From positions 682,001 to 746,000 of the forward strand of contig JABYQQ010000004.1 in the NCBI GenBank assembly GCA_022605405.1: a DNA stretch of 64,000 nucleotides, read 5' to 3'. Source of the stretch: Earliella scabrosa. Its lineage: Eukaryota; Basidiomycota; Agaricomycetes; Polyporales; Polyporaceae. The translations under genes and the position numbers were made by a program. The notes under the pieces are model-generated. The model ran no database searches. It was not told the DNA's origin and saw nothing but the letters and a program-made list of their open reading frames with translations. Positions 46,439-58,207 of this stretch are shown here, piece by piece (the first letter of the stretch is position 1; each line of letters starts with the position of its first letter).

Positions 46439-48547
46439 CTAAACATCGGATGAGGAGGATTTCCGGGATTCGTAAGAGGACAGACTCACATAAGTGGTGT
46501 TCACCGGGTTGGGATGATCCCTAGTAGTCTGTTCCTGTCTTCGGCTAGTGGTCTGAATGCCGCTCATGCCAATCCATTCGGCAGGCCCGTCCGAATGGTA
46601 AGTCTCGTTCAGCATTTCTTGGAAAGAGTTGCGCAGGTTGAGCCTACACGCATGTGAGTACTCTCAAGCCAACAGAACAGAAATCTCCCCACGTGAGTAG
46701 CACCGAATTGGCGTAGACTGTGAGACGATCTATGAGCTGCCGCGACCGTGTAGGCATGTGGTTGCTCACTCACCCTTGGCGGTGACGAGAGCCATTGGTA
46801 TAATGGACAGATGATCGCCTTCGAATAGGTCCTGGTCAAGCAGTCAGCAATAGACCAATGTGTTTGACATTTTTGACACACCACCATCAAGCATCCGACG
46901 CTCATGATGCTGTATTTTCATTCAGGATGAGTAAGGGAACGCCGTTCTGAGAGCCTACATCACCTGGTGACAATTCCTGCATGATAAAGTACAACGGTGA
47001 GTCGAGCGGGTCCATCACAAGTAAGTAAGTAGTCCACGGACCTGTCGTAAACCCATATAGGATCAGGGTGTCGACCAGTGCGTTAGTCCTGGAGGATGTC
47101 TTAGCGCGAAATGAATATGCGCCAAGCTCGCTACATTCTCACCTGCGAAGGCCATTGCGCTGCTTGTGTAGTGCGATGCTCAGGACTCCAGCAACAAAGA
47201 CATCTAAGGCTGCAGAAGGACCGAATGCTACCGAGAGGAGCCACTGCAGCATCGTGCAGTGTGGTCAGTAGCTAGAACCCACGGAAGGCCCCAGAGGTCA
47301 AGACACTACTTACCCGGCATTTGAGGAACTCCTCGAACGTGTTGTTAATGAACCTAGGCACGATCAGTAAGAGAAATCCTTCCGGCCGATATAGGTATCT
47401 GTTGCCCACAGCTTGATAGCAAATACTGTAATATCGCAATGGGACTGAGGTTAGTAGCCGATAGATATCGGATCCGGTCCCAGACTTCTCACCTAATGCA
47501 GCTCCTTTAGGTGACCGTGTTGAGAGTTCAGTAAGGTCATGGAGCAAGACCTCGTCCCTGTCCTCACCTTGTCCATCAATGACGAAGAATATCTACATGG
47601 GTTGTGAACAACCGGCGTCATAGCGATACGAAAGAGTTGTTGTGTGCTCACAACAGATAAGACGAACGGGAGTTTGAACCTATCCGGGAGGATGATGTAT
47701 ACCCTGCGGACATATATGCTGCCACAACCACGTGAGAGCTGCAGACACGCAGGAGAGGTGATTGACATCACGTACAATTGACAGCAAAGGATGCATCCCG
47801 CCTGGACCGAAATGGAAATGGATGTGAGCATAGCGATCGACCATCGCACTCTACAAGACTGACCACAGTCGGAATGACCAACTGTCAAGATCACAGTAGT
47901 CAGTAAGTCTCCGTTCTTGAAGGGCAAGTGCATCGAAACGCACAGTCAACGAGCTGTATGGTAATGCACCAATCAATCAGACATGCATGGCTCTGAGACA
48001 AGTCGAGCCCTCACATGATAATTTCGCCCAGTGCCTCCGCGTGCCCAAATGAGGTCACCAGATAGTAGTACCTTCAAATCATAATTCTGTGAGCAGCGCT
48101 CAGTCGCGCAATGAGTAATAATGGAATTGATGGAATAGGCTCACCCAAAATGTGCGGTAAGGCCGCTATGCACAGTCTCGACGATACTGATGGGGTTGAT
48201 ACTACTCAGTCATGCTTTCGTTGTTGCAACAAATATGGACAACTCGCATAATAGCTACGACCTATAATCGATATGAGAGGCGTCCACCCGGGCCTCCAAT
48301 GAAGTGACTTGAAGACGTACCGCACCCTTCAAATCCAAGGGATCGCGCGTCCAGTACCGACGATAATAGTCATAGGCCTGGCATAGCATAATCCCATACG
48401 ACCTGACGTGCGCACCGTGTGCATGGTAAGAATTCAAGTTCGCGAGTAAAAGCTCTAGTGTAGGGCTACCCACAAGAATGAGAGCCATTGACCGACGAGG
48501 GCGGCGCCTAGCGAGGGTTCCACGGGAGGGATTACAAGAGCGGGCAT
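46439..48547 (-). CDS. DUF6534 polytopic membrane protein
   Basis: This is the second DUF6534 protein, convergent with the previous gene (165 bp between stops). The start is MPALVIPPVEPSLGAALVGQ at 48547. An intron of about 80 bases is followed by SYGIMLCQAYDYYRRYWTRD. Further exons read IVETVHSGLTAHFG; YYYLVTSFGHAEALGEII; IYVRRVYIILPDRFKLPFVL; FINNTFEEFLKCR; LLSVAFGPSAALDVFVAGVL ending HKQRNGLRR; TNALVDTLILYGFTTG; DLFEGDHLSIIPMALVTAK; and VYANSVLLTW. The last exon is LNLRNSFQEMLNETYHSD plus a Ser-rich tail ending KSSSSDV, with the stop at 46439-46441. At least ten exons are needed; a few small ones near 46950-47000 and 47550 are uncertain. I reconstructed this gene from motif order on the minus strand. 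Confidence 0.75.
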
Positions 48548-51175
48548 GGTGCGCACTAGTTACGACCACTCTCATCTACTATAAATTGTCAATATACGAG
48601 TTGGTTGACGGGACGAACGGAAGCATCTGTTATACTTGCTACAAATTGTACCACAGAAGGCTGTACCACAGAAGGCCGATGGAACGCCCCAGGCTCACGG
48701 CGATATCACTCCGAGTGAACCGCACACAGTGATCCTCCGATACGAATGCGATACACGTACGTATATGGTCAGCTACGGGTCATACTGAGACGCGAGTCCA
48801 GCAGCTGTCTGAGTATCTGCCTTCGGAATTGCACAGGTCTTGCGACATTGCATGGACGGCCGAAGTGCCATACTCAAGCTTCTGATATGGAGGCTCGGCC
48901 ACAGAAGACGTAGCCTCGGTCAGGTGGGATGAACACTGGGAGACACCGGGCCCCCACTATATCGTGGTTGCGTTCCCACGTACATTCGACAGACCACCTT
49001 CTCTTCCCGACGTCAGGTCCTAGCTCCGAGCACTCGAAGGGCAGTGTCGAGAATAAAAAGCGAGGCTCAATTCAGGTGGTTGAATGCTCTATCCTGGGGC
49101 TCTTCAAATGACGCCACGGTTCCTGCAACTTGTCTCACACCTTCCCGCGTCCGTATATATCAGTACTGATGTTCGGTGTCTCCTAGCGCGCGAACACGAA
49201 ATCTGCATCTGCCAGTGAGTGACATGGTGTCCGAGCGTATCACATTCACATACAGATTCTCACACATATGCAGTTGAAAGCTGTAAATCTGTCACGCTCC
49301 CTGCAAGTTTCCGCACCAACAGTCCGACTCCGAAGCGGCGCGTCCAGGTGGTAACGTCAAATTCGTCGTTTCCCCATCATCTTCGGGACTGGAGCCTAAT
49401 TGCCCTAGGAGATAACAATTACTTACTGAGACGAGCAGGTATTGTTGTCGTACCACAAGAATCGTGCCCTAGCATATATTGCAAGTGCATGAATTCGTGA
49501 GCTGATTAAGAAGACACCGCCACGCACCAGGTTGGAATACATGTGTTCGTCAGGCTGGACAGGACGCCGTATCAGTAACTCTATCCACCTTTCATCTTCC
49601 GGGATCCTAGATGGCCGCCTATGCTGACCACAGTGACAGCACTGATGTGCCGCGTGTACCCATATCTCCTTCCAGCAGTACTAACCCCTGCAATCACCGA
49701 CGTCCTCCCCGTACACCAGGCCTCGAAACTTCCAGCCGATGAATGTTACAGCAGTGCCTCGGACCTCACAATTACAGCCTCAGCAGTGAAGGCCCGTTGG
49801 GCGGTTGAAACATGCGTGTCGCACTCGCACTCGCCCTTGAGATCCTCACTGGGCCACGAAATACTATCAAACCATACCAAGTTGCACGTCACCGACAACG
49901 ACATAGCAGTGGGCTGGCGCCGCCGTCAACTCGGGAGGCGATGATCTCCTCACCACAGCGGCGATTCACGCTCGACGGGCGGTCCATTAGCCTGGAACCC
50001 AGGTGAGCAGACCCTGTCGACTAGAGGATACTCACAAGGGACAGCCACTGGGCCACAGGTCGTGCTGGTACTGAAGGACTATCCCATCCCAAGCCTCCCC
50101 CGCGCGCCGCGGCAAGTACGATACCCCTTAATAAGTTGTAGAAATGCGCATAATGGCTTTATTGAAATGAGACATGAAGCCGTTTGAACGTACATGGATA
50201 CTTTTGAGGTGTGATTGATTGTCGTCAGCTTTGCCTTGGGTTCTGTGCTGAGGATGCGCGCGGAGGAGGGAACCTGGAGCCTCAGGGAACGTTTTACGTT
50301 GCAGAAGCCAAGGAGCGCTTATCAACAGTGACTCACTTCCGAGCGCCTGTTTCGACTTCCAACGTTCTTCCTCTTCCACTGCAACGTCTAAGTACTAACT
50401 TCATTGTACCAAAACGCCTCTGACCACAACGACCTGTAACTTTCCATTATGGCAAGACGACGCGGCTTCAATCGACGCGCATAGTAGCACTGTATTGAAC
50501 ACATTCAGTCACCTTCCCGCGATGATGACGGAGTCCGGCGGGCGGCATGAGCGACATCTACTGCTAGACTGTCCCGCCGGTGTCGGATTTACAGAAGCGC
50601 CAACTTAGTTGACCGGAACTTTGAACGATGACTTCTAGCTTCTCTCCGACATTCACCGTCGCATAATCCCGTACAACGTCCGCCCTACGGAATAGTGCTG
50701 CCGCTAACGACGCTAGTAAGTCATCGACGCTCTTGTACTGTGGGCCCCTGACCTCAACGGGCAATACCCCTAGCACTAACACACTCGCCACCAAATGCTT
50801 CCGCACCCATATGCGCGCCCGTGATGACGCCACGATCGACTCGAGTCAGAATCCGCACATCACCATAATAACTTGTGTCAGCGAGCGCTCGGTAAGCCGC
50901 TAAACCGTGACACTCGGACCTCGTTCCAATGCATCCCGCCCATCCTCTGCTGTGGCGATGTGCTGAATAAGCTCGCATTAACCGACTCTGGACTTCGATG
51001 TCGAAGGTTGTGATCGAGAAGGTCGACAGGTAGGAGTCATAGCTGCGGTCCGGAGTAGCAGCCCAATAGCACGTTCCTGCGACGCGTCGTATGCGCAGGT
51101 ATATGAATCTCGTCGCCCATCCGTGATATAAGCCCCACCCTTCCCCCCTACCACCTTCAACTCCAGAACTAGTGC
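48548..51175. other. Gene-poor spacer right of the DUF6534 pair
   Basis: This holds 2.6 kb without a supportable gene. A 14-base unit, GTACCACAGAAGGC, is repeated twice in tandem at about 48647-48676. Frames on both strands show no recognisable domain. It may hold eroded gene copies. Confidence 0.45.
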
Positions 51176-52108
51176 ATGCCAACATCCTCCTCCCTCTTAA
51201 CCCTTGCAGTCACGCCCGCCACGCTGTCCACGTTCGCCCCCGCATCCGAAACACCTACGAAAAACAATGGAATCCTCTCTCCAAAGATATTCATGCCAGA
51301 ACCAATGCCATTCATCTACGATACGGAGCTCTACATGTCGGACTACCTCCATAACCTCGAGGTACGTCCCTCATCCCCATCCTGTATGTCCGCACTGACT
51401 GACTCCTGTCTCCTGCCACAGCCGCGCGCATACCCGCCCTCGCGCATTACGCTCGCGCCGCGCAAAGTAGACGACTACGGCAACGGCATGAACGCCACGC
51501 CCGACCCCACGCCCAACACACGCTCCGAGAGCAGCAGCAGCTCCTCCTCCAGATCCTTCGACGGCAACAAGGTGGTCGTCCCCGCGCTCGTCGCCGTCGC
51601 GCTGTTCGTCGTCTGCACGCTCGTCATCATGAAGACCTACAACTCGTACCGCAATCGTGTCCGGCCATACTACCCTCCACGACCCGTTCGCCACGTACCC
51701 GAGAAGCCGTGCTTGTGGGAGGTCAGCCTCGCGGGCGACGGGCACGAGTCGACGTCTCCGGCCAAGTGGGGCGACTTGATGGTTCGTCTGTTAATCCCCT
51801 CATCAATCAATGTTGCAAGCTAACCCTACTGTCCTTCCTCGTAGCCCGTCACCGTCGAATACGTTCTTGAGGACGACGCTCCAAGCTCACGCGCGTCTAG
51901 TCGCGCGTCGTCCGCAACGCGTGTCTCGTCGAGTCGTTGCTCGAGCAGGGACAGCCGCGGGAGCTTCCCTAGATCGTCGCTAGAGAAGCACTCGACTACG
52001 TCGGCCACAGACAACGTCTCGCATATGCGCGTGGCGGTGTTGATCGCAATGCCGGTACCAAGATGTGGAACCTCTTCGCCCTCATGTCTGGGGCTCGTGG
52101 AGATCTAG
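51176..52108 (+). CDS. Single-pass membrane protein, unknown function
   Basis: I do not recognise this as a named family. There are three exons, with introns at about 51361-51420 and 51780-51844, both phase 0. The start MPTSSSLLTLAVTPATL at 51176 leads a Ser/Thr/Pro-rich extracellular-like N-terminus of about 110 residues. A Ser-rich linker follows, then one strong transmembrane helix (VVVPALVAVALFVVCTLVIM). A basic, Pro-rich juxtamembrane stretch follows (YNSYRNRVRPYYPPRPVRH). The cytoplasmic part is Ser-rich (SSRASSRASSATRVSSSRCS) and reaches MRVAVLIAMPVPRCGTSSP. The stop is at 52106-52108. The layout resembles Ser/Thr-rich fungal cell-surface or mid2-like sensors, but no domain proves this. 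The total is about 270 residues. Confidence 0.72.
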
Positions 52109-52337
52109 AAGATATTAGTATTAATCACTCACGTTGGTCTACATATCAGAGAGCAATTGCACGTTGTACTACGCGAAAGTACGCTACATGTTTATCAGAG
52201 CATACGTTTTCTCAGATGAATCCCGGGAGAGGAACACCGTCTCGAACAGCTTACGATGAAGTCAAGGAGATTACTGGTGATACCCTAAAAACTTCCACAA
52301 AATCATGTACAAAACAACCTCTGTTCAGTCCGGACAG

Positions 52338-52416
52338 TGACCACCGCAGGGGTCGAACCTGCAATCTCCTGATTACAACATCGTAGTCAGACGCGTTGCC
52401 ATTACGCCAGGCGGCC
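52338..52416 (-). tRNA. tRNA-Arg(ACG) with 7-nt intron
   Basis: On the minus strand GGCCGCC pairs with GGTGGTC (two G-U pairs), and the D stem is GCGT/ACGC. The anticodon stem TCTGA pairs with TCAGG and encloses CTACGA, an intron TGTTGTA and A38. This gives anticodon ACG. The T arm is GCAGG-TTCGACC-CCTGC. The 3' half, AGATTGCAGGTTCGA, matches eukaryotic tRNA-Arg. The mature length is 72 nt. It lies 63 bp downstream of the carboxypeptidase stop on the same strand. Confidence 0.88.
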
Positions 52417-52479
52417 TCAACATGTGGTCAGCAGATGATTAAACATACCTCTTTGTGATTTGGAAAGTACCACGGTGGG

Positions 52480-55371
52480 TTACGTATTCGACGCCGTGGC
52501 AGTCGCAGTCGCAAGGTAACTCTCAAAACCTGCGACGGTCTCTGCTGGAAACGTGAACACTCCCGTCGTCGTGATCTCGTCTCCAAAGCCAGTCCCGATA
52601 TAAATCCCAGGCTGCCCCTTGAGCGCATCACTCGCGAGCGCGGGGTCTTCGCCGCCGACGACCATGACAGACCCATCTGCTGCAGTGGTGACTAGCCCGG
52701 TCTGGTTGTTCCCAAGAATGAACTCCCGAAGAAGCACGTAGCCCTGCGGATACCATGTACCATGAGAACATGCCCGAGAATGCCTGAGAGGAGAAGGAGA
52801 GGACGCACACGAGCAGGCTTGTTGTATGGCACGAGGTGGCCCGCGTCTTTGACGAGGACGTATGTCCAGTTGCGCTCCTGGTGTACGATCCCAGCGAACT
52901 CGCCATCATCATCGTACCACGGCGTCGCCGGCTTCCTCGTGAAGCCTTGGATGCCACCAAAGGTCGTGTTCTGCACGGGTGTGAGCATTATCTTCATAGA
53001 GAATTCGATCGAGCAAGGTTCGTGCGCACTTGGATGACGACTACATTTTCAAGTCAGCCCAAGATGCGCACAGACGGTAAAGCTTCACTCTCACCTTCTG
53101 TACCACGGTGAGCCACGAGTGCGTCGTCATTTCCCGAATACAGGACTATGCGCACACCCCGCGCTGTCGCGTTCGCGGCCAGTTCGTCCATGAACACCAT
53201 CGGCCTGGCCATTCCCCGTCAGATTGCAACTCAAATGCTCAGCACGTTAGAAACGGACGCACTTGGGACCTGCCGCAACCGGGCACGACTCCAAGATCAG
53301 CACATACCATGACCATCATCGAGTTCAGCAACACTGACTAGGATCTATACCGTCTTCGGACCCAAGGAACACGTATCCGTTGCTTTCCGCCCAGTCCTTG
53401 TCCTTCGGCGCGTGTATTGCATTCTTGACACGAGGATCTTGTTGCAAGCACGAGCGTCAGCCGACAAGTTCGCGACGAAGAGACAGAGGCGTGCACGCAT
53501 ACCGTTGAAGAAGTCGACGCCATTCAGCTGGGTGGCGGACGCAAGGCCATCGGATACATCGTAGAACTGCCCGCCGTAACGCCCATCGTAGGTAACCAGT
53601 GAGTCTTGATATGGCAGACTACTATGTCATCCCCCTTACCGTGAATAGCGCTTTACCCGTGCCTGCAGATGACATTATCGTCAGCGTGGTCTATCGTTAC
53701 CACCACAGGCACCATGCGATGGAACGTACTCCATGGTGGGACGTTGTCCAATGCATAGTGCAGCGCCTCGTCGAGTATATCGCAGCCGTACTCAGGGTTA
53801 ATGGTCCCGTTCGACGTCGGCGGGACAAAGCGCGGCTTAAGGGTGCCTCCGGTATAGTCAGCGGTCCGCCCTACGGTGCTTGGCGTGCGAGCGATGAGAT
53901 GAGCCAGGCCCGACACCATCGAGCGGCGCATGGTGTGGTCGTCGCGGGCAGACCTGAAGAGCGCGGGTCCGGGCTCGATCTCCAGACTGGGGAACTTGCC
54001 GGCCTGAGGATACGTGAAATTGAGATCATAACCACAGAGATGCTCCCTGCGGAGAACGGTGGTCAGCGAGGATGCGGAGAGGGCACGCGGGTCGGATGGT
54101 AAGCTAGACGTACTGCTCGCGGAAGAACTCGAAGACAGCGGGATCGTACCCGATCAGCTGCGGATACGTCTCAAGGATCGAAACCTGCCGGGCCAAGTCA
54201 GCGTGACTCAAAAGTGGACTGATGCTTGGATGTGCTCACGGTGGGAAGGGCAAAATATGCAGCTAGGGACCCGAGCACACCGTTGCCAATCGCGAGACCC
54301 GCTACGTTGACAGGAGGGTTCTCCAGGTTAAAGTATGCCTTCATGATGTACGGCTGCAGGTACACGTGAGTATGACGCCATTGGGAATGGTGATGCAGGA
54401 GGGACTAACAATGTAGGTCCCAGCGTAGCTCTCGCCCGTCAGATAGAGCGGCCGGGTCTTGAGGCTCGGAAAGACCTCTACTAGGTTCGCGAGGAACCCC
54501 ATCTGGGATGGTGTCAATGGCTGTTGTACAGATTATCTGTCCTGACGAACGCACAAAGTCACGTCCTACTTCATCTTCGTCGTGTACTGCAAATTAGTGT
54601 TAGCCAGTACCGAGAACGAGACATGTGGAAGCACACTGTACCGTTGCCACCTTCCTCGGCTGTGGAATAGCCAACGCCGCTGGATTTATATCAATGTCAC
54701 TAAATGACAAGCGATCAGAGCAGAAGACTCACACTGGCTGGTCTACCCAGAAGTAGTCGGCGAGATTCGACCAGCTGTGGTTACTGGGCGACACAAAACC
54801 GCCTAGAGGGGATACCCTGATGGGGCCGTTCTGCGCCGTCATCGTTCATGAGTGCATTATCGATATTTCAAGACGAAACGTACCTCAAACCCGAACCCGA
54901 GAAAACTAGATGAACCGGGCCTAGACCATGCGTCTCAGCGATTCTCGGTCGTGAAACAAGCGACGAATGGACTGCTTCACCCTCCATTCAACCATATACC
55001 CCATGGCTTGTCCGAGCGTTCTCCCGCGCTGACGGTCAGCGAGCCGTTCTCCTTCTCGAACGCCCAGAAGAACAGGGTGTTGTTGGGATGCTCAGCCCTT
55101 CCCACCGGAATGTTTCCAGCGAAGCTGCGAGGCAAGCTCCAAGTCACGTTCGGGAGGGCGTCTGCCACTTCGAAGTCTGTCTCGGGCTCAGATCAGCGAT
55201 TGCAATTAAAGCAAGCGAGCGCGACTTACAAGATTGCCACTCGGGACTGAAAGGCATGGAGGGTCCGGCCAATTCGGGAGCATCACTCGCGGCTCTGTTG
55301 AATGGGGTCGCCAGGGAATTGCAGGCAGTGATACCGAGCAAAGAGAGAGAAGACAACAGGATGGCCCACAT
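52480..55371 (-). CDS. Secreted serine carboxypeptidase (family S10)
   Basis: This is an exopeptidase that removes C-terminal residues. It is probably secreted or vacuolar, judged from the signal peptide MWAILLSSLSLLGITACNSL. The start is at 55371. Across introns the protein reads YFEVADALPNVTWSLPRSFA, GIWLNGGPGSSSFLGFG (oxyanion region) and LYLTGESYAGTYI, whose nucleophile Ser codon is near 54428-54430. Next is VLYSGNDDALVAHRGTE, with the catalytic-Asp region near 53110-53150. The catalytic His lies in VKDAGHLVPYNKP near 52830-52860. It ends YLATATATASNT with the stop at 52480-52482. A dozen or so short introns give about 530-570 residues, a normal S10 size. All catalytic motifs are present. 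NTTFGGIQGF before the His region is typical of basidiomycete members. Confidence 0.94.
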
Positions 55372-55460
55372 GGCGTCCGGTCAGCGCGTGACTGTTGTTT
55401 TGAATGCCGTCCACGGAACGATAGGTGACGATGTCGACGGCGAGCTCATCAGCTCATCGT

Positions 55461-55470
55461 CTATTTATCT
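55461..55470 (-). promoter_or_regulatory. TATA-like element of the carboxypeptidase gene
   Basis: AGATAAATAG on the minus strand lies about 90-99 bases upstream of the ATG at 55371. It is supported by sequence and position only. Confidence 0.4.
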
Positions 55471-57189
55471 CGCTGTTGAATGCTGTGTCCTTACTGCGCT
55501 GGTCCTCTGAGCCCGTCAGTCGAAAGCCGATTGTCACCGGGATGTGTATACAACTCATATACTCGGATCGCCGACGTCCGCTGCGGAAGATCAGTGAATA
55601 CCAGTGTGCACTTGAGGCATGTCAGGCTAACGTGTGAACAAACTGACCGGACACTCAGTCGACCATTCATTGCTGCGGAATCATGGTTACGACATACCGT
55701 AGTATGAAAAGTCTTCGGTCAGCTTGTCATTACTTTCCCGGACCCCAGCACTCCGGCGGGCACGCTGGGAGAGCACAGTCGTTAGCCAATATGCTAAATG
55801 TACTCAACCTAACCTAGACCTGACAGTGGTGAGCACTTGGCTACAATTGCAAGATACTGGACTGTCTGAACAAACTTGGCGCGAACTTTTGAACTGACCA
55901 AGGCGGCTATCACGGTTAACTTTGGAGACGAATTGACGCAGGATGTATGCGTCGTCGTGTCAATTCGTTGCCATCGTGTGCATGCATTGAGAGCAATACT
56001 TCGAGAGCACTCAGTGTCAACCACTGTGTCATGACGACGGGGAGAACAAGGAGACAAGGAAGGAAGGGACCTTTCCATCTTATGGGGCGAGTCGGGTACT
56101 GTATGTTCGTCCCCATGCGTGCAGGTTGTTGTATGTAGGACGACCACCGACCTTGCACAGCCCGAGCTTGAGCATCTCAGTGAACAAGAGCGTCGTCACT
56201 AGCCTAGCAATGCTATGGCAAATGGAGTGATCCTCACCATAGCTTTGTGATCATCTCGCCATGGGCGCATGATGTAAACCACAACGTGCGCCAGTGCGAG
56301 CATCATGAGGGAACGCCGCCCGAAATCTCCTAGGAATGGCCATCCGATACACATGAACAGGGGCGTACCAGTTGGTGTTCACAGCGACGAGGGCTCCTGT
56401 AGGCTGTCAAGCAACTCAACCTAGAAACTGGAATAGATGCGAGTCCAGGACGGATCAGGGTATTTGACAGCGCAATGGGACTCGCATAATTGCTGTTGTT
56501 CGCCAATCGACGACTCCAAGGTACGCTCACACTGACGATCTCTGGACAAATGAACGGAGTGACACGCGCTCCGCGCCATCCGTTCACCTGCAACCAGAAG
56601 ACCGTTCAGGCCTCAGGTTCCATATGCGCACGTCATGGCACGCGCGTTCCTTCCGAGTCGAGTCTGAGCTGGAATCAGCGATTCCATGTCTCCGTAGCAA
56701 GAGTGAAAGTCCAGACTCTACCTGAGCACGACCTCTGGACTCGCACTGGCCCCCCGGGCGGACCGCCAGCCGAGTACATTCACCACTGCACCGCCCACAC
56801 GCGGCTTCCTCGGATGCGAGTTGATAGGGTTTACAAAAGCTCACTTGGGCAGTGCGCACTCCGCCATGCCACCAGATCACGGGTACAATGCGCTCGAGTG
56901 CTCTCGCGCGATTGTCGCGCTGATGTGTGCACTCGGCCAGGATGCACTGTGGGAGCTCAGCGCGACTGGGGACACGAACGAGGCTCGGAGGGGAGGGCTG
57001 ATCCTGATGCTGTCCGAAGCTTGCTCGCTGAAGAATCGTTGCCCCCCACCACATCGGCGCATCTCGCGTTTCAGCGACAACAGGGACGCGGTGCATGGCG
57101 CCACGGACGCGCGAGACGTTGCGCGATGGCCCACAGGTGCACCGCGACGAATGTGCATCTCGCGTGTAGAGAGGGGCCAGCCGTGCTTG
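55471..57189. other. Gene-poor spacer between carboxypeptidase and the HGL-motif gene
   Basis: This holds 1.7 kb without a gene I can support. Long GC-rich frames at 56490-57280 run on both strands, but they have no domain content and look like chance openings. A few hydrophobic pieces on the minus strand near 55830-56330 may be relics of a membrane-protein gene. Confidence 0.4.
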
Positions 57190-57195
57190 TATAAA
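57190..57195 (+). promoter_or_regulatory. TATA box of the HGL-motif gene
   Basis: TATAAA lies 119-124 bases upstream of the ATG at 57314. This is a consensus TATA with reasonable fungal spacing for a leader of about 90 bases. Confidence 0.55.
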
Positions 57196-57313
57196 GTCGA
57201 CACGCGAGCAGCATCTGTCCACCAGCTCCCCGCTCAAAAGAGCAAAGCGACAGTCAACGCTCACCTGCACCCGCAAACCATCTCGTCATCTTCACAACCT
57301 CCGCCCTCTCATC

Positions 57314-57925
57314 ATGTCGACGTCGACGTCCTCCAACTCTGCGATCCGCGGCCACGGCTTGCGCGTCCTCATCCCCTCTTCTGAGCCCCGCGTCCCCTCC
57401 ACCAAGGCAAACGCGTCTCACCCCGCCTCCGCGGCCACCCCGCTCGACACCCCGGGCGTCGGCCACGCCCAAGCGCTCTTATCCTCGCTCACCTGCTCCC
57501 TCCACGACCCGTTCCGCGCCCTTGGCGCTGACCCGAGCCACTGGTCGGTGACGCACAACCACGGACTCTTCGTCCAGCCCCAGGCGCAGGCGAGCGGCGA
57601 CCACGACTCGGTGACCCGCGGACACGGGCTCTTCGCTGTCCCGCACCACCCGGACACACTTACGCCGACGCACCCGCGCCCGTCTGCACGCATGGCGCGG
57701 CGGAGCAGCTTGTTTACAAGCCATGAGGATGCCATGGAGGGGGAGGTCACGCCGGAACGGGACGGCGAGCATTCGCCTGTGGGCGGCGCGCAGCACCTCG
57801 TCCTGCCCCCAACGTCTGAGCACGGGGAGCCGTCGACGGCCGAGCTTGATGGCGCGTTCGAGGACGCGGCGCAGGGAGGCAAGCAGGGGGATGGCGACGA
57901 GAAGACGCGGTCGTCGAATGCGTAG
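57314..57925 (+). CDS. Small disordered protein with three HGL motifs
   Basis: This family is unknown to me. It is a single exon of 203 codons, MSTSTSSNSAIRGHGLRVL to EKTRSSNA, with the stop at 57923-57925. It is Ser/Pro/His/Glu-rich and predicted disordered. The motif [IV]-(T)-[RH]-x-HGL recurs three times: IRGHGLRV, VTHNHGLFVQP and VTRGHGLFAVP. The spacing between the last two is about 25 residues. There is no signal peptide or membrane segment. A TATA box upstream and strong GC codon bias support a real, probably expressed gene. It converges on the Wss1-like gene. Confidence 0.65.
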   Translation: MSTSTSSNSAIRGHGLRVLIPSSEPRVPSTKANASHPASAATPLDTPGVGHAQALLSSLTCSLHDPFRALGADPSHWSVTHNHGLFVQPQAQASGDHDSVTRGHGLFAVPHHPDTLTPTHPRPSARMARRSSLFTSHEDAMEGEVTPERDGEHSPVGGAQHLVLPPTSEHGEPSTAELDGAFEDAAQGGKQGDGDEKTRSSNA

Positions 57926-58207
57926 GCCGTATCAGGCTGACACGCGGCCGTCCTTGGTTCACTGGTGCGAGGTGATCGTTGTTCTATTTATCCATGGTCA
58001 TTTCTGTATCTCCTTTCGTTCCTGATCGCGCACTAGAGCTCTGCGCACTCACTGTATCCTTGGCACTAACTTATCCCACTCGTGTAGCATAGTCGTCCTT
58101 CCGTACATCTAGATGTTGTTTATATATCACACTGCCTAATCGAATGGTTCAGCTTCTCATTCGCTCGAAGAAGCCATCGAGAGACTCACCATACAACATA
58201 CCCCTGC
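57926..58207. other. Convergent intergenic region
   Basis: These 282 bases hold the 3' ends of two converging genes; nothing else was seen. Confidence 0.5.

Noticed and set aside
17203..48547. Secondary-metabolite cluster made of the SDR gene plus membrane proteins
   Set aside because: No PKS, NRPS, terpene synthase, P450 or specific transporter is present; a lone SDR does not make a cluster.
55830..56330. Hydrophobic minus-strand pieces that might be a relic of a membrane-protein gene
   Set aside because: No family motif such as the VSRFLLDLQ or LNRY signatures could be read in order, so I do not call a pseudogene.
56490..57280. Long open frames on both strands before the HGL-motif gene
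   Set aside because: They overlap on opposite strands, have no domain, and fit chance openings in GC-rich DNA. The TATA box at 57190 belongs to the next gene.
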